In this document: one piece after another, positions 11,661 through 21,013 of the stretch
How the letters are laid out: the number at the start of each line of letters is the position of its first letter
How positions within the stretch are numbered: the stretch's first letter is position 1
From: Macrostomum hystrix
Taxonomy: Eukaryota > Platyhelminthes > Macrostomidae
NCBI GenBank assembly: GCA_950097015.1
Contig: CATNEN010000028.1
Location: forward strand, 248,001 to 312,000
Reading direction: 5' to 3'
DNA: 64,000 nucleotides
Translations under genes and position numbers: made by a program
The notes under the pieces: model-generated
Databases searched by the model: none
What the model was told of the DNA's origin: nothing
Seen by the model: the letters and a program-made list of their open reading frames with translations, nothing else

Positions 11661-12560
11661 TGGCAGGACGTCCACCAGCTCTAACAACCATTGTACCACC
11701 TGGCGAACTTCGACAGCCTGTGGAATTGTGCAACTTGGACCCTACAATGTGTGAACTGGGTGCGATGAAGGCGAATCCAATGGAGACCATCAAGTGGCTG
11801 GCCAAGTATCGGCTTCTGGCAAATGAATGCCATTGTGACAGTTGTCCTGGTCATCCATCAATGCATCTTCAAATGTTGTGGGGGAGACCACTTTGTTGAT
11901 TACTGTGCATGGGCCTGTCCCCAATGCCAACTGCAGGCTTCAGTCTGCAAGGGTTCCTTCTTTGAGAGAAGCCATCTGACACCGACCCAGCTACTTGACC
12001 TGATCTACTGGTGGGCCACAGGTGCCAAGCAGGCCAAGGTGCAGCACCAATGCCACATTGCCGAGCATACCATTGTTCAAAATTTCATCAGGGACATCTG
12101 CAGTCAGTTCCTGCAGAACCACCCTGTGCAGCTTAGTGGCAATGGTGTTGACATCAAGGTGGATGAGAGCTACTTCTTCCACTGGAAGTATCATCAGGGA
12201 GCCTTTCGCCCTGGGCAGTGGGTGCTCGGGATGATCGAGCGTGGTTCCAACCGCTGCATGATGGTGGCTGTTCTGGACAGGTTGGCAACAACTCTTCTGC
12301 CAATCATTGCCCATCATGTGTTTCCTGGCAGTTGGATCATCACGGACCAGTGGCAAGCCTATAACCAACTGGCCAACCATGTGACTGTCAATCACCAGCT
12401 CAACTTCGTGGACCCCAACAATCCAATGGTCCATACCAACACCATTGAAGGCACATGGGCCCATGTCAAGGCCAGACTGTGGTCCATGCATTGAACATCA
12501 AAGTGCTATTCGAAACACACCTAGAAGAGTTTCTCTGGCACCTCCAGTGGAAGATCTTCA
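11661..12560 (+). pseudogene. Merlin-superfamily (IS1595/ISXO2-like) transposase, frameshifted
   Basis: The N-terminal part starts at ATG 11660-11662 (MAGRPPALTTIVPPGEL) and runs into a stop at about 11899. The catalytic part continues in another frame up to TGA at 12492-12494. It carries the DDE pattern: IKVDESYF near 12160, IITDQWQAY near 12335 and NTIEGTWAHVKARLW near 12445. A third frame after the stop resumes a plausible C-terminus (LFETHLEEFLWHLQW). Two frame breaks therefore separate pieces of one protein, so the copy is dead unless a tiny intron removes the first break. Family knowledge: Merlin elements are cut-and-paste DNA transposons. Terminal inverted repeats were not found by eye. 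Confidence 0.8.
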
Positions 12561-13320
12561 GTAATCTTCTATTCTGGGTGGCTCACTACTACCCGGTGTA
12601 ATTGGTGCAGCTTTGCTAGTCTCTGACTCTGACTCTGAGGTTTCTATCATGTGTCTGACTGTCTCTTGTTGTTTCCTGTTGCATTGCATTGCATTCTGTT
12701 GTCGTTTCCTATGATGCCATCTAAAACAATTTAAAATTAAAAATAATTAAACCTGCTGACTCTGCAAGATTGCCGAAAAGGCAAGCAGTCAATTCTGAAA
12801 TTGTATTTGTAAAGAATCAATTTAAATTAGGCCTAATAATATAATAGACATGGAGACACCTGGTTGATAGTGCTGTGATTGGGTTAAAAGCTAAATTGGT
12901 ATTTGGAGGCACATTATTGGTAGATACAAGGTTTTCCATTCTGGTTTTAATAATAAAACATAATATTTTTTCCATAATAGGTTGTACACAAATCACTCTA
13001 TAGTTACTACAATCTGTGTTCTAAATGTTATATCTACATAAAATCCGATTTCATTGTTAATGGACATTTAATGGGCTCATTCTGAGCCACGAATATATTG
13101 TCTATGGTTGGAAAATGCAAAGTCTTGAACCAGTGTGCCATATAATGGTCCCGAAAATGGGGCCCATTAAACTGTATAATGGGCGCCAAATAATGGGCCG
13201 CAAATCATTTATTGTTGCGAAACATTTCAAACATGTTTAAACAAGTAGAATAAGCGACAACTAAGTAGTTAATAGTCAGTGGCAGTAGGCCCTAATGGTC
13301 AATACCCATTGTGAGGTAAA
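12561..13320. other. Non-coding spacer with AATGGGC-rich stretch
   Basis: No supported ORF. Around 13070-13210 there are several AATGGGC or AATGGGCC repeats, which could be transposon end sequence. Nothing more can be assigned. Confidence 0.4.
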
Positions 13321-13325
13321 CATTG

Positions 13326-13865
13326 TTAGGGCCAAGTCAAATTTGATCTCAATCCTGCCACCCTTGATGACAAGAGACTTGACCCTATGGCCAGCAGTGG
13401 ACTTAATTCCGCGTCCGTCCAGATAGACATCTGCTGCTTCAAGGTGTAGACATAGTAGTGCTGAATCATTGCCACTAAGTCCTTGGGACTACCCCGCAGG
13501 TATTTCTCTCCATTCTCCTTACAAATCTCAAAGACGAAGAATTGGAGAAGCTCATTCACCTCAGACTTTGACAGCACCTCAAGTGGCTTTATCACCATGA
13601 GTCCAGGCACGTCACCTTGCGCTTGCAACTGGACGCAACTTTCCTTCCACGTTCGAAACACCTTGACAGCCCACTTCTCCTTCGCACGCGTAGCGTCAGG
13701 CAAACTCTCCGCCATCCTAGGCCTACGCTACACGTCGTCTGCACTTAACACCTCACCAACACGAGTAGTATCAAGCAACGGCAGAAACTTCACATCAGTG
13801 GCGGGTGAGGCTTCAAAAGAGTCCAAGAATGCAGAAAAGTCTAATTCTTCTTCAGTGTCGGCCAT
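13326..13865 (-). pseudogene. Crypton-derived / QRICH1-ZMYM-type (DUF3504-like) N-terminal domain, broken
   Basis: The minus-strand ORF 13715-13326 (MAESLPDATRAKEKWAVKVF) contains VNELLQFFVFEICKENGEKY and LVAMIQHYYVYTL. This pattern is typical of the N-terminal domain of Crypton-type tyrosine recombinases and of host proteins domesticated from them (KCTD1, QRICH1 and ZMYM groups). An upstream in-frame ATG at 13865 opens MADTEEELDFSAFLDSFEAS, and that frame meets TAG about five codons before the downstream ATG. The C-terminal recombinase part is absent. It is a relic, or a truncated gene starting at 13715. Assignment is from remembered family motifs. Confidence 0.6.
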
Positions 13866-13922
13866 TGTGGATGCAAATAAACTCAAAGCTAGGCCTAGCA
13901 AGACTGATCTCTCTCTCTGACT

Positions 13923-15513
13923 GACGTCTATACTTTCAGTACCAGAACCAGTACCAGAACCAGTACCAGAAAAAATTTATGTTATAACCAATAAAAAATC
14001 GACAAGCAACTAATAAAAAGAATTCTAACAGATGAAATACTTATATATCGGTCCGAAAATATCATTATTGCGAATAAAATTAATAAATATCGACGGACTT
14101 GCGCACAACACACAAAAAATCGTTTACTTTTACTTTCACAAAACGTTTTCTAATATATTTTTTTCATAGAATAAAACAAATTTGCTCATCCAACTGAGTA
14201 AACGAATACAAAAAGCGGTTTACTAAATATCGCAACTACTAAAATCACAACTCAAAACTCACCTCACCGAATGTGTTTGTATAATTTCTTCTTTTTATAA
14301 TCATCGTAAACTTCATAAAAAAAACTAAAAATATAACCTCACTTTTGCGCTTCGCAGGATTATTACTAGTACATCATATACAGCTGAGAGCAAAGATAAG
14401 GAAGGAAACATTATCTGTGAACACGGCTGTAAAATTTCAGAGCCCTGACTAGTCGCGTCTCGGAGTTATAGACCCTCGAGTCCCCCCCACTCTGATATCT
14501 CCCATTTTAAAAACTTTTCGTCACCTCACTGAATCTGGTGGTCAGACGAGGCTGAAAACTCAGATCTGGAAGGAAACATTATCTGTGAACACGGCTGTAA
14601 AATATCAGAGCCCTGACTAGTCGCGTCTCGGAGTTGTAGACCCTCGAGTCCCCCCACTCTGATATCTCCCATTTTAAAAGTACTTTTCGTCACCTCACTG
14701 AATCTGGTGGTCAGACGAGGCTGAAAACTCAGATCTGGAAGGAAACATTATCTGTGAACACGGCTGTAAAATATCAGAGCCCTGACTAGTCGCGTCTCGG
14801 AGTTGTAGACCCTCGAGTCCCCCCCACTCTGATATCTCCCATTTTAAAAGTACTTTTCGTCACGTCACTGAATCTGGTGGTCAGATGGGGCTGAAAACTT
14901 AGATCTGGAAGGAAACATTATCTGTGAACACGGCTGTGAAATTTCAGAGCCCTGCAGACTAGTCGCGTCTCGGAGTTGTAGACGCTCGAGTCCCCCCCCA
15001 CTCTGATATCTCCCATTTTAAAAGTACTTTTCGTCACCTCACTGAATCTTTGCTCTCAGCTGTATATGATGTACGAGTAATAATCCTGCGAAGCGCAAAA
15101 GTGAGGTTATATTTTTAGTTTTTTTATGAAGTTTACGATATTATAAAAATAAGAAATTATACAAACACATTCGGTGAGTTGAGTTTTGAGTTGTGATTTT
15201 AGTAGTTGCGATATTTAGTAAACCGCTTTTTGTATTCGTTTACTCAGTTGGATGAGCAAATTTGTTTTATTCTATGAAAAAAATATATTAGAAAACGTTT
15301 TGTGAAAGTAAACGATTTTTTTGTGTGTTGTGCGCAAGTCCGTCGATATTTATTAATTTTATTCGCAACAATGATATTTTCGGACCGATATATAAGTATT
15401 TCATCTGTTAGAATTCTTTTTATTAGTTGCTTGTCGATTTTTTGTTGGCTATAACATAATTTTTTTCTGGTACTGGTTCTGGTACTGGTTCTGGTACTGG
15501 AAGTATAGACGTC
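13923..15513. mobile_element. Foldback element: about 470-bp inverted repeats around four 169-bp tandem units
   Basis: The left arm 13923-14396 and right arm 15047-15513 are near-perfect reverse complements. They begin and end with GACGTCTATACTT and then two to three CAGTACCAGAAC-type 12-bp units. The inner region 14399-15046 holds four direct repeats of about 169 bp that start with GGAAGGAAACATTATCTGTG. No ORF is present. The architecture matches Foldback or long-TIR non-autonomous DNA transposons. The left end lies just upstream of the broken Crypton-type ORF start. No target-site duplication could be seen. Confidence 0.88.
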
Positions 15514-16370
15514 CTAAATATAACCACTTCATGATCAATTGGAAGAATACAAGCGAAGCAAGTCAATGAGTTCACAAGCTAATTATATGATATTAATATT
15601 CAAATTAAAATACGAGAAAATTCAAATATCAAATCTGATATCTGTACATCTACTGTACATCTGATATCAAAACTACACAACACAATTTCAAGACCAGAAT
15701 GTAAAGACTAATTGTTCATTCATTCTACTTAATCATTCAGCCTTATTATTTTTTACATTATTTCGACATTTAGTCTGTTTAGCTTTTGTTTTAGTAAAGA
15801 GGTGAAACTGAACTAAAACTGCAGTTTAGGTTCATTTTCACGAACTCACCCTTATAGACACCCAATAAAAAACAGCACCATTCTTTCACATTTCGTTTTT
15901 TCTCTCGCATATATTCCAATAATAATTTCAGAACATAGAATTTTAGAATTCCAATAATAATTAATTAATAAGCACTTTCCATTGGCAATGCTGATTTGTT
16001 GCAAATCGTCAGGTGACGTGTAAAAAACGGACTTTATTCATAATCATAGTGTTCCAGATAAATAGGCAATACTGTCACTACTATTCAGTAGTTCAGATGG
16101 GAATGTTTGTAATAGAAAGCTATAATTAAATGCTAAAAAAACAAAAATGCTTGATCTAGGTATTTACAGCACTGCCACAAAGCATTCTTTCATATGCCCT
16201 TGAGGTTTGGGATTCTAGTAGGGCCTAGGCCTATCCTAGTCATATTTTAACTGCCATTTTGTCAACTTGGGTTGTAGCAACTGATTCCTTTAGTTGGTCG
16301 ACTATGTTATCATGAATGTAATGATTAAAAAGCAGTCTCTTTTTTTAAATTAGGACAATAAGTGTTGCAG
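15514..16370. other. AT-rich spacer, no gene seen
   Basis: Sequence after the foldback element with no supported ORF. A small GATATCTGTACATCTACTGTACATCTGATATC palindrome-like segment lies at about 15640-15670. Confidence 0.4.
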
Positions 16371-16371
16371 G

Positions 16372-16690
16372 TAATAATAATTAATAATAATTGATTACAC
16401 CTGCCCCAATTGGGTCAGATGTGCAGCCGACAGCACAGTCGCAGCTAATGCTCAGCGCATCTGAAGGCTGCGTACAGCTGTTCAGTCCACGGACTGGGGG
16501 ACGCCACACCCACCTTCAATTATCCCAGCTGATGCTGGTACCCATTTAACAGCTGGGTGAACTGAAGCAATGCAGAGTTAAGTGTCTTGCTAAAGGATGC
16601 AAATTGTTCCAGTGGAGTCGGGAATCAAATCCCCGACCTTCAAGTCGTGAGTCCGACACCCTAACCACTAGGCTACAACCTCTGCATGTT
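16372..16690 (-). mobile_element. Second tRNA-derived SINE family, minus orientation
   Basis: Read on the minus strand, the head at 16690-16620 is tRNA-like: TAGCCTAGTGGTTAGG for the A box, GGACTCACGACTT where an anticodon arm would be (CAC, valine-like), and GGGGATTTGATTCCCGAC for the B box arm. The body follows and ends in an AATAATT-rich tail near 16375. The head lacks a clean acceptor-stem pairing, so it is a SINE head and not a free tRNA gene. Confidence 0.75.
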
Positions 16691-18240
16691 GCATGTACAA
16701 TAGTCATAGACTCTTAAACAGCTCAACCTTTTTTTCTTTTCTTGGCCATGGCCGAGTTACAAGCACAAAGATTGTCATCTCATATGGATCTAGTATAGTT
16801 TATTCATGTAGTATTAAATAAATAATATGTAAATATGTAAATACATGTAGCACAAAGACACAAAGTCACAAAGAAAGGAGGCAGAGGGGAGAGGGAGTGA
16901 GAAAATTTTATTTTGCTTTTAAAATGAAATTTAACTTAATTCAGCTTATTTGGCTTGCCCACCAAAATGGGGAATGTGGCCTAGGCGACTGCAGCTGACC
17001 AGAAAGCTACACATAGAGAGCTTGCCAGCTCAATAAATTGCCCAGTTATGTGTGGCTCGCAGGTATGGGCCCTAGTGTTCAATGGCTGTGGTGCGACATT
17101 TGAACCTGGAATTGTAGCTAGTGGAACAGTAATTCTGCTTGCCATTTTTTTTCATAGTTAAATCCCATCACAAAATCCCCCTGTCTATATGATGCATCAC
17201 TGCGTCTTTCCCATTATTTGTTCCACTGGCAATATGGAAGTAAGTCTTCTCCTGAAGACCCACAAGAAACTGCTGAGGTACTGGTACTGGTACTGCTCGA
17301 GTTCGCTCTCTTGAAGCCTTTGTGGCTCCTGGAAGTGACCCACATCAGCAGCGTACAGTTCAGCCAGGATCTGATCTATATCTGGCTCCACAGGTTGCTG
17401 CACTGCTGGTAGCTAGGCTGCAGCTGGCTCGGCACCTCTGCGGCAGGCATGGCAACGCCAGTCGAATTCATCCAAGTGCATGAGTCATTGATACTCTACC
17501 AAAGACACATTCGTTCGCATGTCCTGTGTTGCCACTGGTGGTATTGATTGCACTGAAGGGCTTGCTGGCGAGGTCGCACAAGGGCATTGCATTCAATGCA
17601 ATTATCTGCCTGCATTTTCAGATTTGATTGTTTGTGCTCATGTGGTTTCATTCCGGTTGCCCTTATATACTAAATAACTAAATAGGTTGCACGTCGGAGT
17701 GATGTAAGAGTTGAAAGACAGGTGCCAACACGATGTGGGGAGGGCTGGTTCTGTTCTAACTTTGAAAACTTTTGTTTTATAGATGCCGTAGTGTCCACGA
17801 GTCACTTCGTCATCCATCCTTTGAGATATTTGAGATTGTCATCTGGATGACGAAGTTGTTAGATGACGAAGTGTCCGGGGACAATATTTTATAGTTGCAT
17901 GTATATGGACCAAAATATGTATTTAAAATAGTCATAGACTATTTGAACCCTAATTTAAATATTAAGATATAGGGTTAGCTTATAATTTGCTATAGATTAG
18001 CTTTGATTAAAACCCTTAGTCCATGTATAGATTAGTCTTGTTTGTCTAGAGTTATTGCTATTGAATTAGGTATATTTTTGCTCTATATAGTATAGCTTCT
18101 TGGTGTCATAGCTAGTTATGTATAGATAAAAATGTATCTAGAACAATTTTGTTTTGACATTCTGTAGTTAAAATGACAATTCAAATAATAATTTATCATT
18201 TTACACTGTTTAACACATGCAATTGCATATTTTACTTCAG
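16691..18240. other. Spacer with one doubtful minus-strand ORF
   Basis: Mostly AT-rich. A 68-codon minus-strand frame at 17403-17197 has a Gln/Tyr-rich stretch and no recognised domain. A partial hairpin at about 17790-17880 repeats ACTTCGTCATCCA and its complement. Neither is enough to call a gene. Confidence 0.4.
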
Positions 18241-18733
18241 TATAGAAGAAAGAAAGCATTTGTTCGAAATGCTGCCAAAGCACGATTCAGCTACTTATCC
18301 ATGGAGTTTGCAGTTGTGTACAATTTACCGCAACAGTTCGATGTGCAGCAATAAGCTGTGCCGCTGTCTTCACATCTGCCCAAACTGGTTAGCAGGATAT
18401 TGCAAAGCTCAGACAAATTGTCGTATGGCTCATTCCACACTGACTCTGCACAATATCCAGGTGTTGCAGCACTACATGCCAAAACTGTCAAAAGATTGCG
18501 AATTCAGGCGTCACAAGTGCATCCTTTCAGCCTTTGTTCGGCCCTGCACGCATAACTGGGGCGGCAAATGCCGTGTGGGTCCAGCTAAATGCCCCAATCT
18601 CCATTGCTGTCCTGCTACAGCTCGCGGCAGACCGTGTCCCCGAGCCGACCAGTGTAAACTCGGCCATCAGTTGGACAGGGCGGTGTTTAAACGGCGAAAT
18701 ATTAATATTCCGGATGGCTGGGAAGACGTGCAG
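18241..18733 (+). CDS. Orphan exon with four CCCH-type fingers, ZAP/PARP12-like
   Basis: An acceptor (TTTTACTTCAG) ends at 18240 and a plausible donor (CAG|GTGAAT) follows 18733. The exon enters in phase 2 and leaves in phase 0; without the donor the frame stays open to 18793. It encodes LCTIYRNSSMCSNKLCRCLH, then ICPNWLAGYC..CRMAH, then a second pair ending CPNLH and CKLGHQLDR. This resembles the N-terminal zinc-finger block of ZAP/PARP12 but not closely the fingers of the flanking genes. It lies between the two inverted gene copies. No upstream or downstream exon of its own could be joined, so it may belong to a third family member, an alternative start of the right-hand gene, or a remnant. 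Confidence 0.6.
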
Positions 18734-18799
18734 GTGAATTCTAAATATTTGTGCATGGCTACTTTTGTGTACGACTTCCTTTCAAAACATTAAATTTAC

Positions 18800-19340
18800 T
18801 CATTTTAACAGTAGGACTATCAAGCCATATTGCCGCCTGCCCACCTGAACATACCGCCCCCTATACCGAACCGCCTGAAAATTTTGTTGGCAGCGCCTGA
18901 ATGTTAATAGCGCCAAATATTTAGGCTTCATTAGTGGCAGTTTGACCTTTTTTAGCCCTTGAAGGTCCAGCAGTCCGTCTAGATAAAGGTAGGTGACCAC
19001 CAAAGATGGAGATGTAAGGAGATGCAGGCAAGTTTGGGAACAGGCTGATAAATTTTGAAGGCCTAGTGATGTGTCGTGCAGTGATGTGAAGATAATCCAG
19101 TCGAATGCTTGCAAGTTGGCGAGCTTGCTTATTTGGGCTTGAGTCGTGGTAACACGCGTTGGACTAGCTTACGGGCAAGCACTTATCGAGGGCACTGGGG
19201 AGCTGGGGCCATAGACAACTACTATTATAGAATAGGAAAACAAGACGAACAATTATAAGTACATTTACAAAGCACGTAGCTACACTACACGTCACCTAGC
19301 AAGGCCGCACTGAGGCGCAGTGCTAATTCCTTTATAGAGG
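18800..19340. other. Spacer with no supported gene
   Basis: One 104-codon minus-strand frame (19114-18800) shows no domain and no coding-like composition. Nothing else is seen before the Tc1-like element. Confidence 0.4.
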
Positions 19341-19344
19341 TGTA

Positions 19345-20590
19345 TACACTCAGCAACATTTAAAACGCAACACTCTAACTAGAAGAAAAATCAACTCACC
19401 CAGAAGAGTCAAAGCGCATAGTCTATGGTTCAAATCGAGCTTCAGAAACGCGTGTAGCCTCCTCTCGCAAGTAACAGGGCGTTGACTCGACGTGGCATTC
19501 CCAGAACAAGGCGTCGAAAAAAGTCCTGGGGAATTTCCTGCCACGCGTTAGCAACAGCGTTTCGCAGTTCAGCGACTGTCTGCGGCGGATTCTGCCGTTG
19601 AACACTCCGCTTGATAAAGTCCCAGACATGTTCAATTAGGTTCATATCAGGGGATCTTGAAGGCCACCGAAGATGCAGTTTGCAGTTTGCGACGCCACCA
19701 AAGTGGTTGTTAACAAAAGGGAGCAGATGCGTCTGCAGCAAACGAGCGTACTCATCGCCGTTCACGTTTGCGTCTAAGAAAACCAACTGGGTCCTGCCTC
19801 GCATTGAAATCCCTGCCCACACGTGTACGGAGGGTCCCTGCCCATCGCAGCTTTGCACGTGCTGCTGCAGAAGCTCTTGCAAAGGCTCACGCCAGACGCG
19901 AATTCGACCATCACTGCGAAAAAGACGAAACCGACTCTCGTCTGTAAAGATAACGCGCTGCCACTGTCCTTGCCGCCAGTGCGCCCGCTGCATGGCCCAC
20001 AGTTCCCTGTTAGCGACATGTGCAGGACTCAGGCGCGACCTCCTCCGCATTTTTCTTGACCGCAATCCTGCAGCGTGAATCCTGCGGCGAATCGTCTGCG
20101 CGCTGAGAACGTTGCCTCTGCGGCTTCTCTCTGCCCACATCAATCGCAGGAGTGTGGCATGCAGTGTGGGGTTTCCACGCACTATTCTCAGCAGGCGTCG
20201 ATCTGCCCTCGCTGTTGTACTGCGAAGTTGGTGAAGCACCGTACCTTTTCTCGCGTGAGCCACGCTTCCAGTGGCTCTGCTCTTCTGTAGCAGACGTAAA
20301 ACTGTTGAAGGCGACCTCCCGAAGTGGTTCGCAACTGTTCGAAGAGTACAACCTGCTTCCAACATTCCGACTGCTCGCCATCTTTCCGCGTCTGTCATCT
20401 GTTGAACCATTCTCTCAGCTGGATCACTCTATCTGAAAACAGTCCATAGTCATCGCCCTGTTACTTGCGAGAGGAAGCTACACGCGTTTCTGAAGCTCGA
20501 TTTGAACCATAGACTATGCGCTTTGACTCTTCTGGGTGAGTTGATTTTTCTTCTAGTTAGAGTGTTGCGTTTTAAATGTTGCTGAGTGTA
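19345..20590 (-). mobile_element. Tc1/mariner-superfamily transposon with 137-bp terminal inverted repeats
   Basis: Terminal repeats 19345-19481 and 20454-20590 match with about one difference. They start TACACTCAGCAACATTTAAA and are flanked on each side by TA, the expected Tc1/mariner target duplication. The 1,246-bp element carries one transposase frame on the minus strand. The near-identical ends suggest recent insertion. Confidence 0.93.
19442..20410 (-). pseudogene. Tc1-like transposase lacking the second catalytic Asp region
   Basis: The 322-residue open frame has an N-terminal HTH pair (RTVANHFGRSPSTVLRLLQ; SAQTIRRRIHAAGLRSRKMR), the first catalytic Asp in VIFTDESRFRLF and the last catalytic acidic site in WPSRSPDMNLIEHVWD. 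Tc1 transposases normally have a QxDNAxxH-type segment with the second Asp between these. Here LLPFVNNHFGGVANCKLHLRWPS replaces it, so about 30-35 residues appear deleted in frame. The protein should be catalytically dead although its frame is otherwise intact. The last codons run into the left terminal repeat. The ends could still be mobilised by an intact relative. Confidence 0.85.
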
Positions 20591-20863
20591 TATGAAATAC
20601 ACTAGCGCTTGTGGGAAAAATCTGACTTTAGCCAGAACCATTGAATATCTCGACGGTCTAAAGAGCTGGCGACTTGGTTTTTGTTTCAGAAGATGCGCAA
20701 CAAAAATTTGGCCGTGTTCTTGAGTTTCGTGGGCTTGCGCTTGCAGCAAAAAATCCCCTTTTGGTATTTCTACTGTTAATGTAAAAAACCGATATTAATT
20801 TATTTAAAGCTAAACAGGATAGTGAGGAACAATTAAACTGCATGTGGTGAAGAACCGGTCAAG

Positions 20864-20940
20864 GACCAATCAAACGACGGATTGTTTAGAACCAATCAGA
20901 AAACGGGCAGCAAAGAACCTATATAAACAACACGGCTAAT
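20864..20940 (+). promoter_or_regulatory. CCAAT/TATA core promoter of the right CCCH/WWE gene
   Basis: Two CCAATCA boxes (20866-20872 and 20892-20898) precede TATATAAA at 20930-20937. The first well-placed in-frame ATG is at 21014 (GCGGCCATGC). Spacing fits a Pol II promoter with a start site near 20960. The Tc1 element ends only about 275 bp upstream, so it bounds the proximal promoter. Confidence 0.55.
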
Positions 20941-21013
20941 ATATGTATTGCCTGGAACCGCATTTCAGATTGCCTGGCGATTTATAGTTATCAGCGATCC
21001 ATACAATGCGGCC

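Noticed and set aside
16620-16690. Possible tRNA-Val gene
   Set aside because: Acceptor stem does not pair cleanly, and the sequence continues into a SINE-like body with an AT-rich tail.
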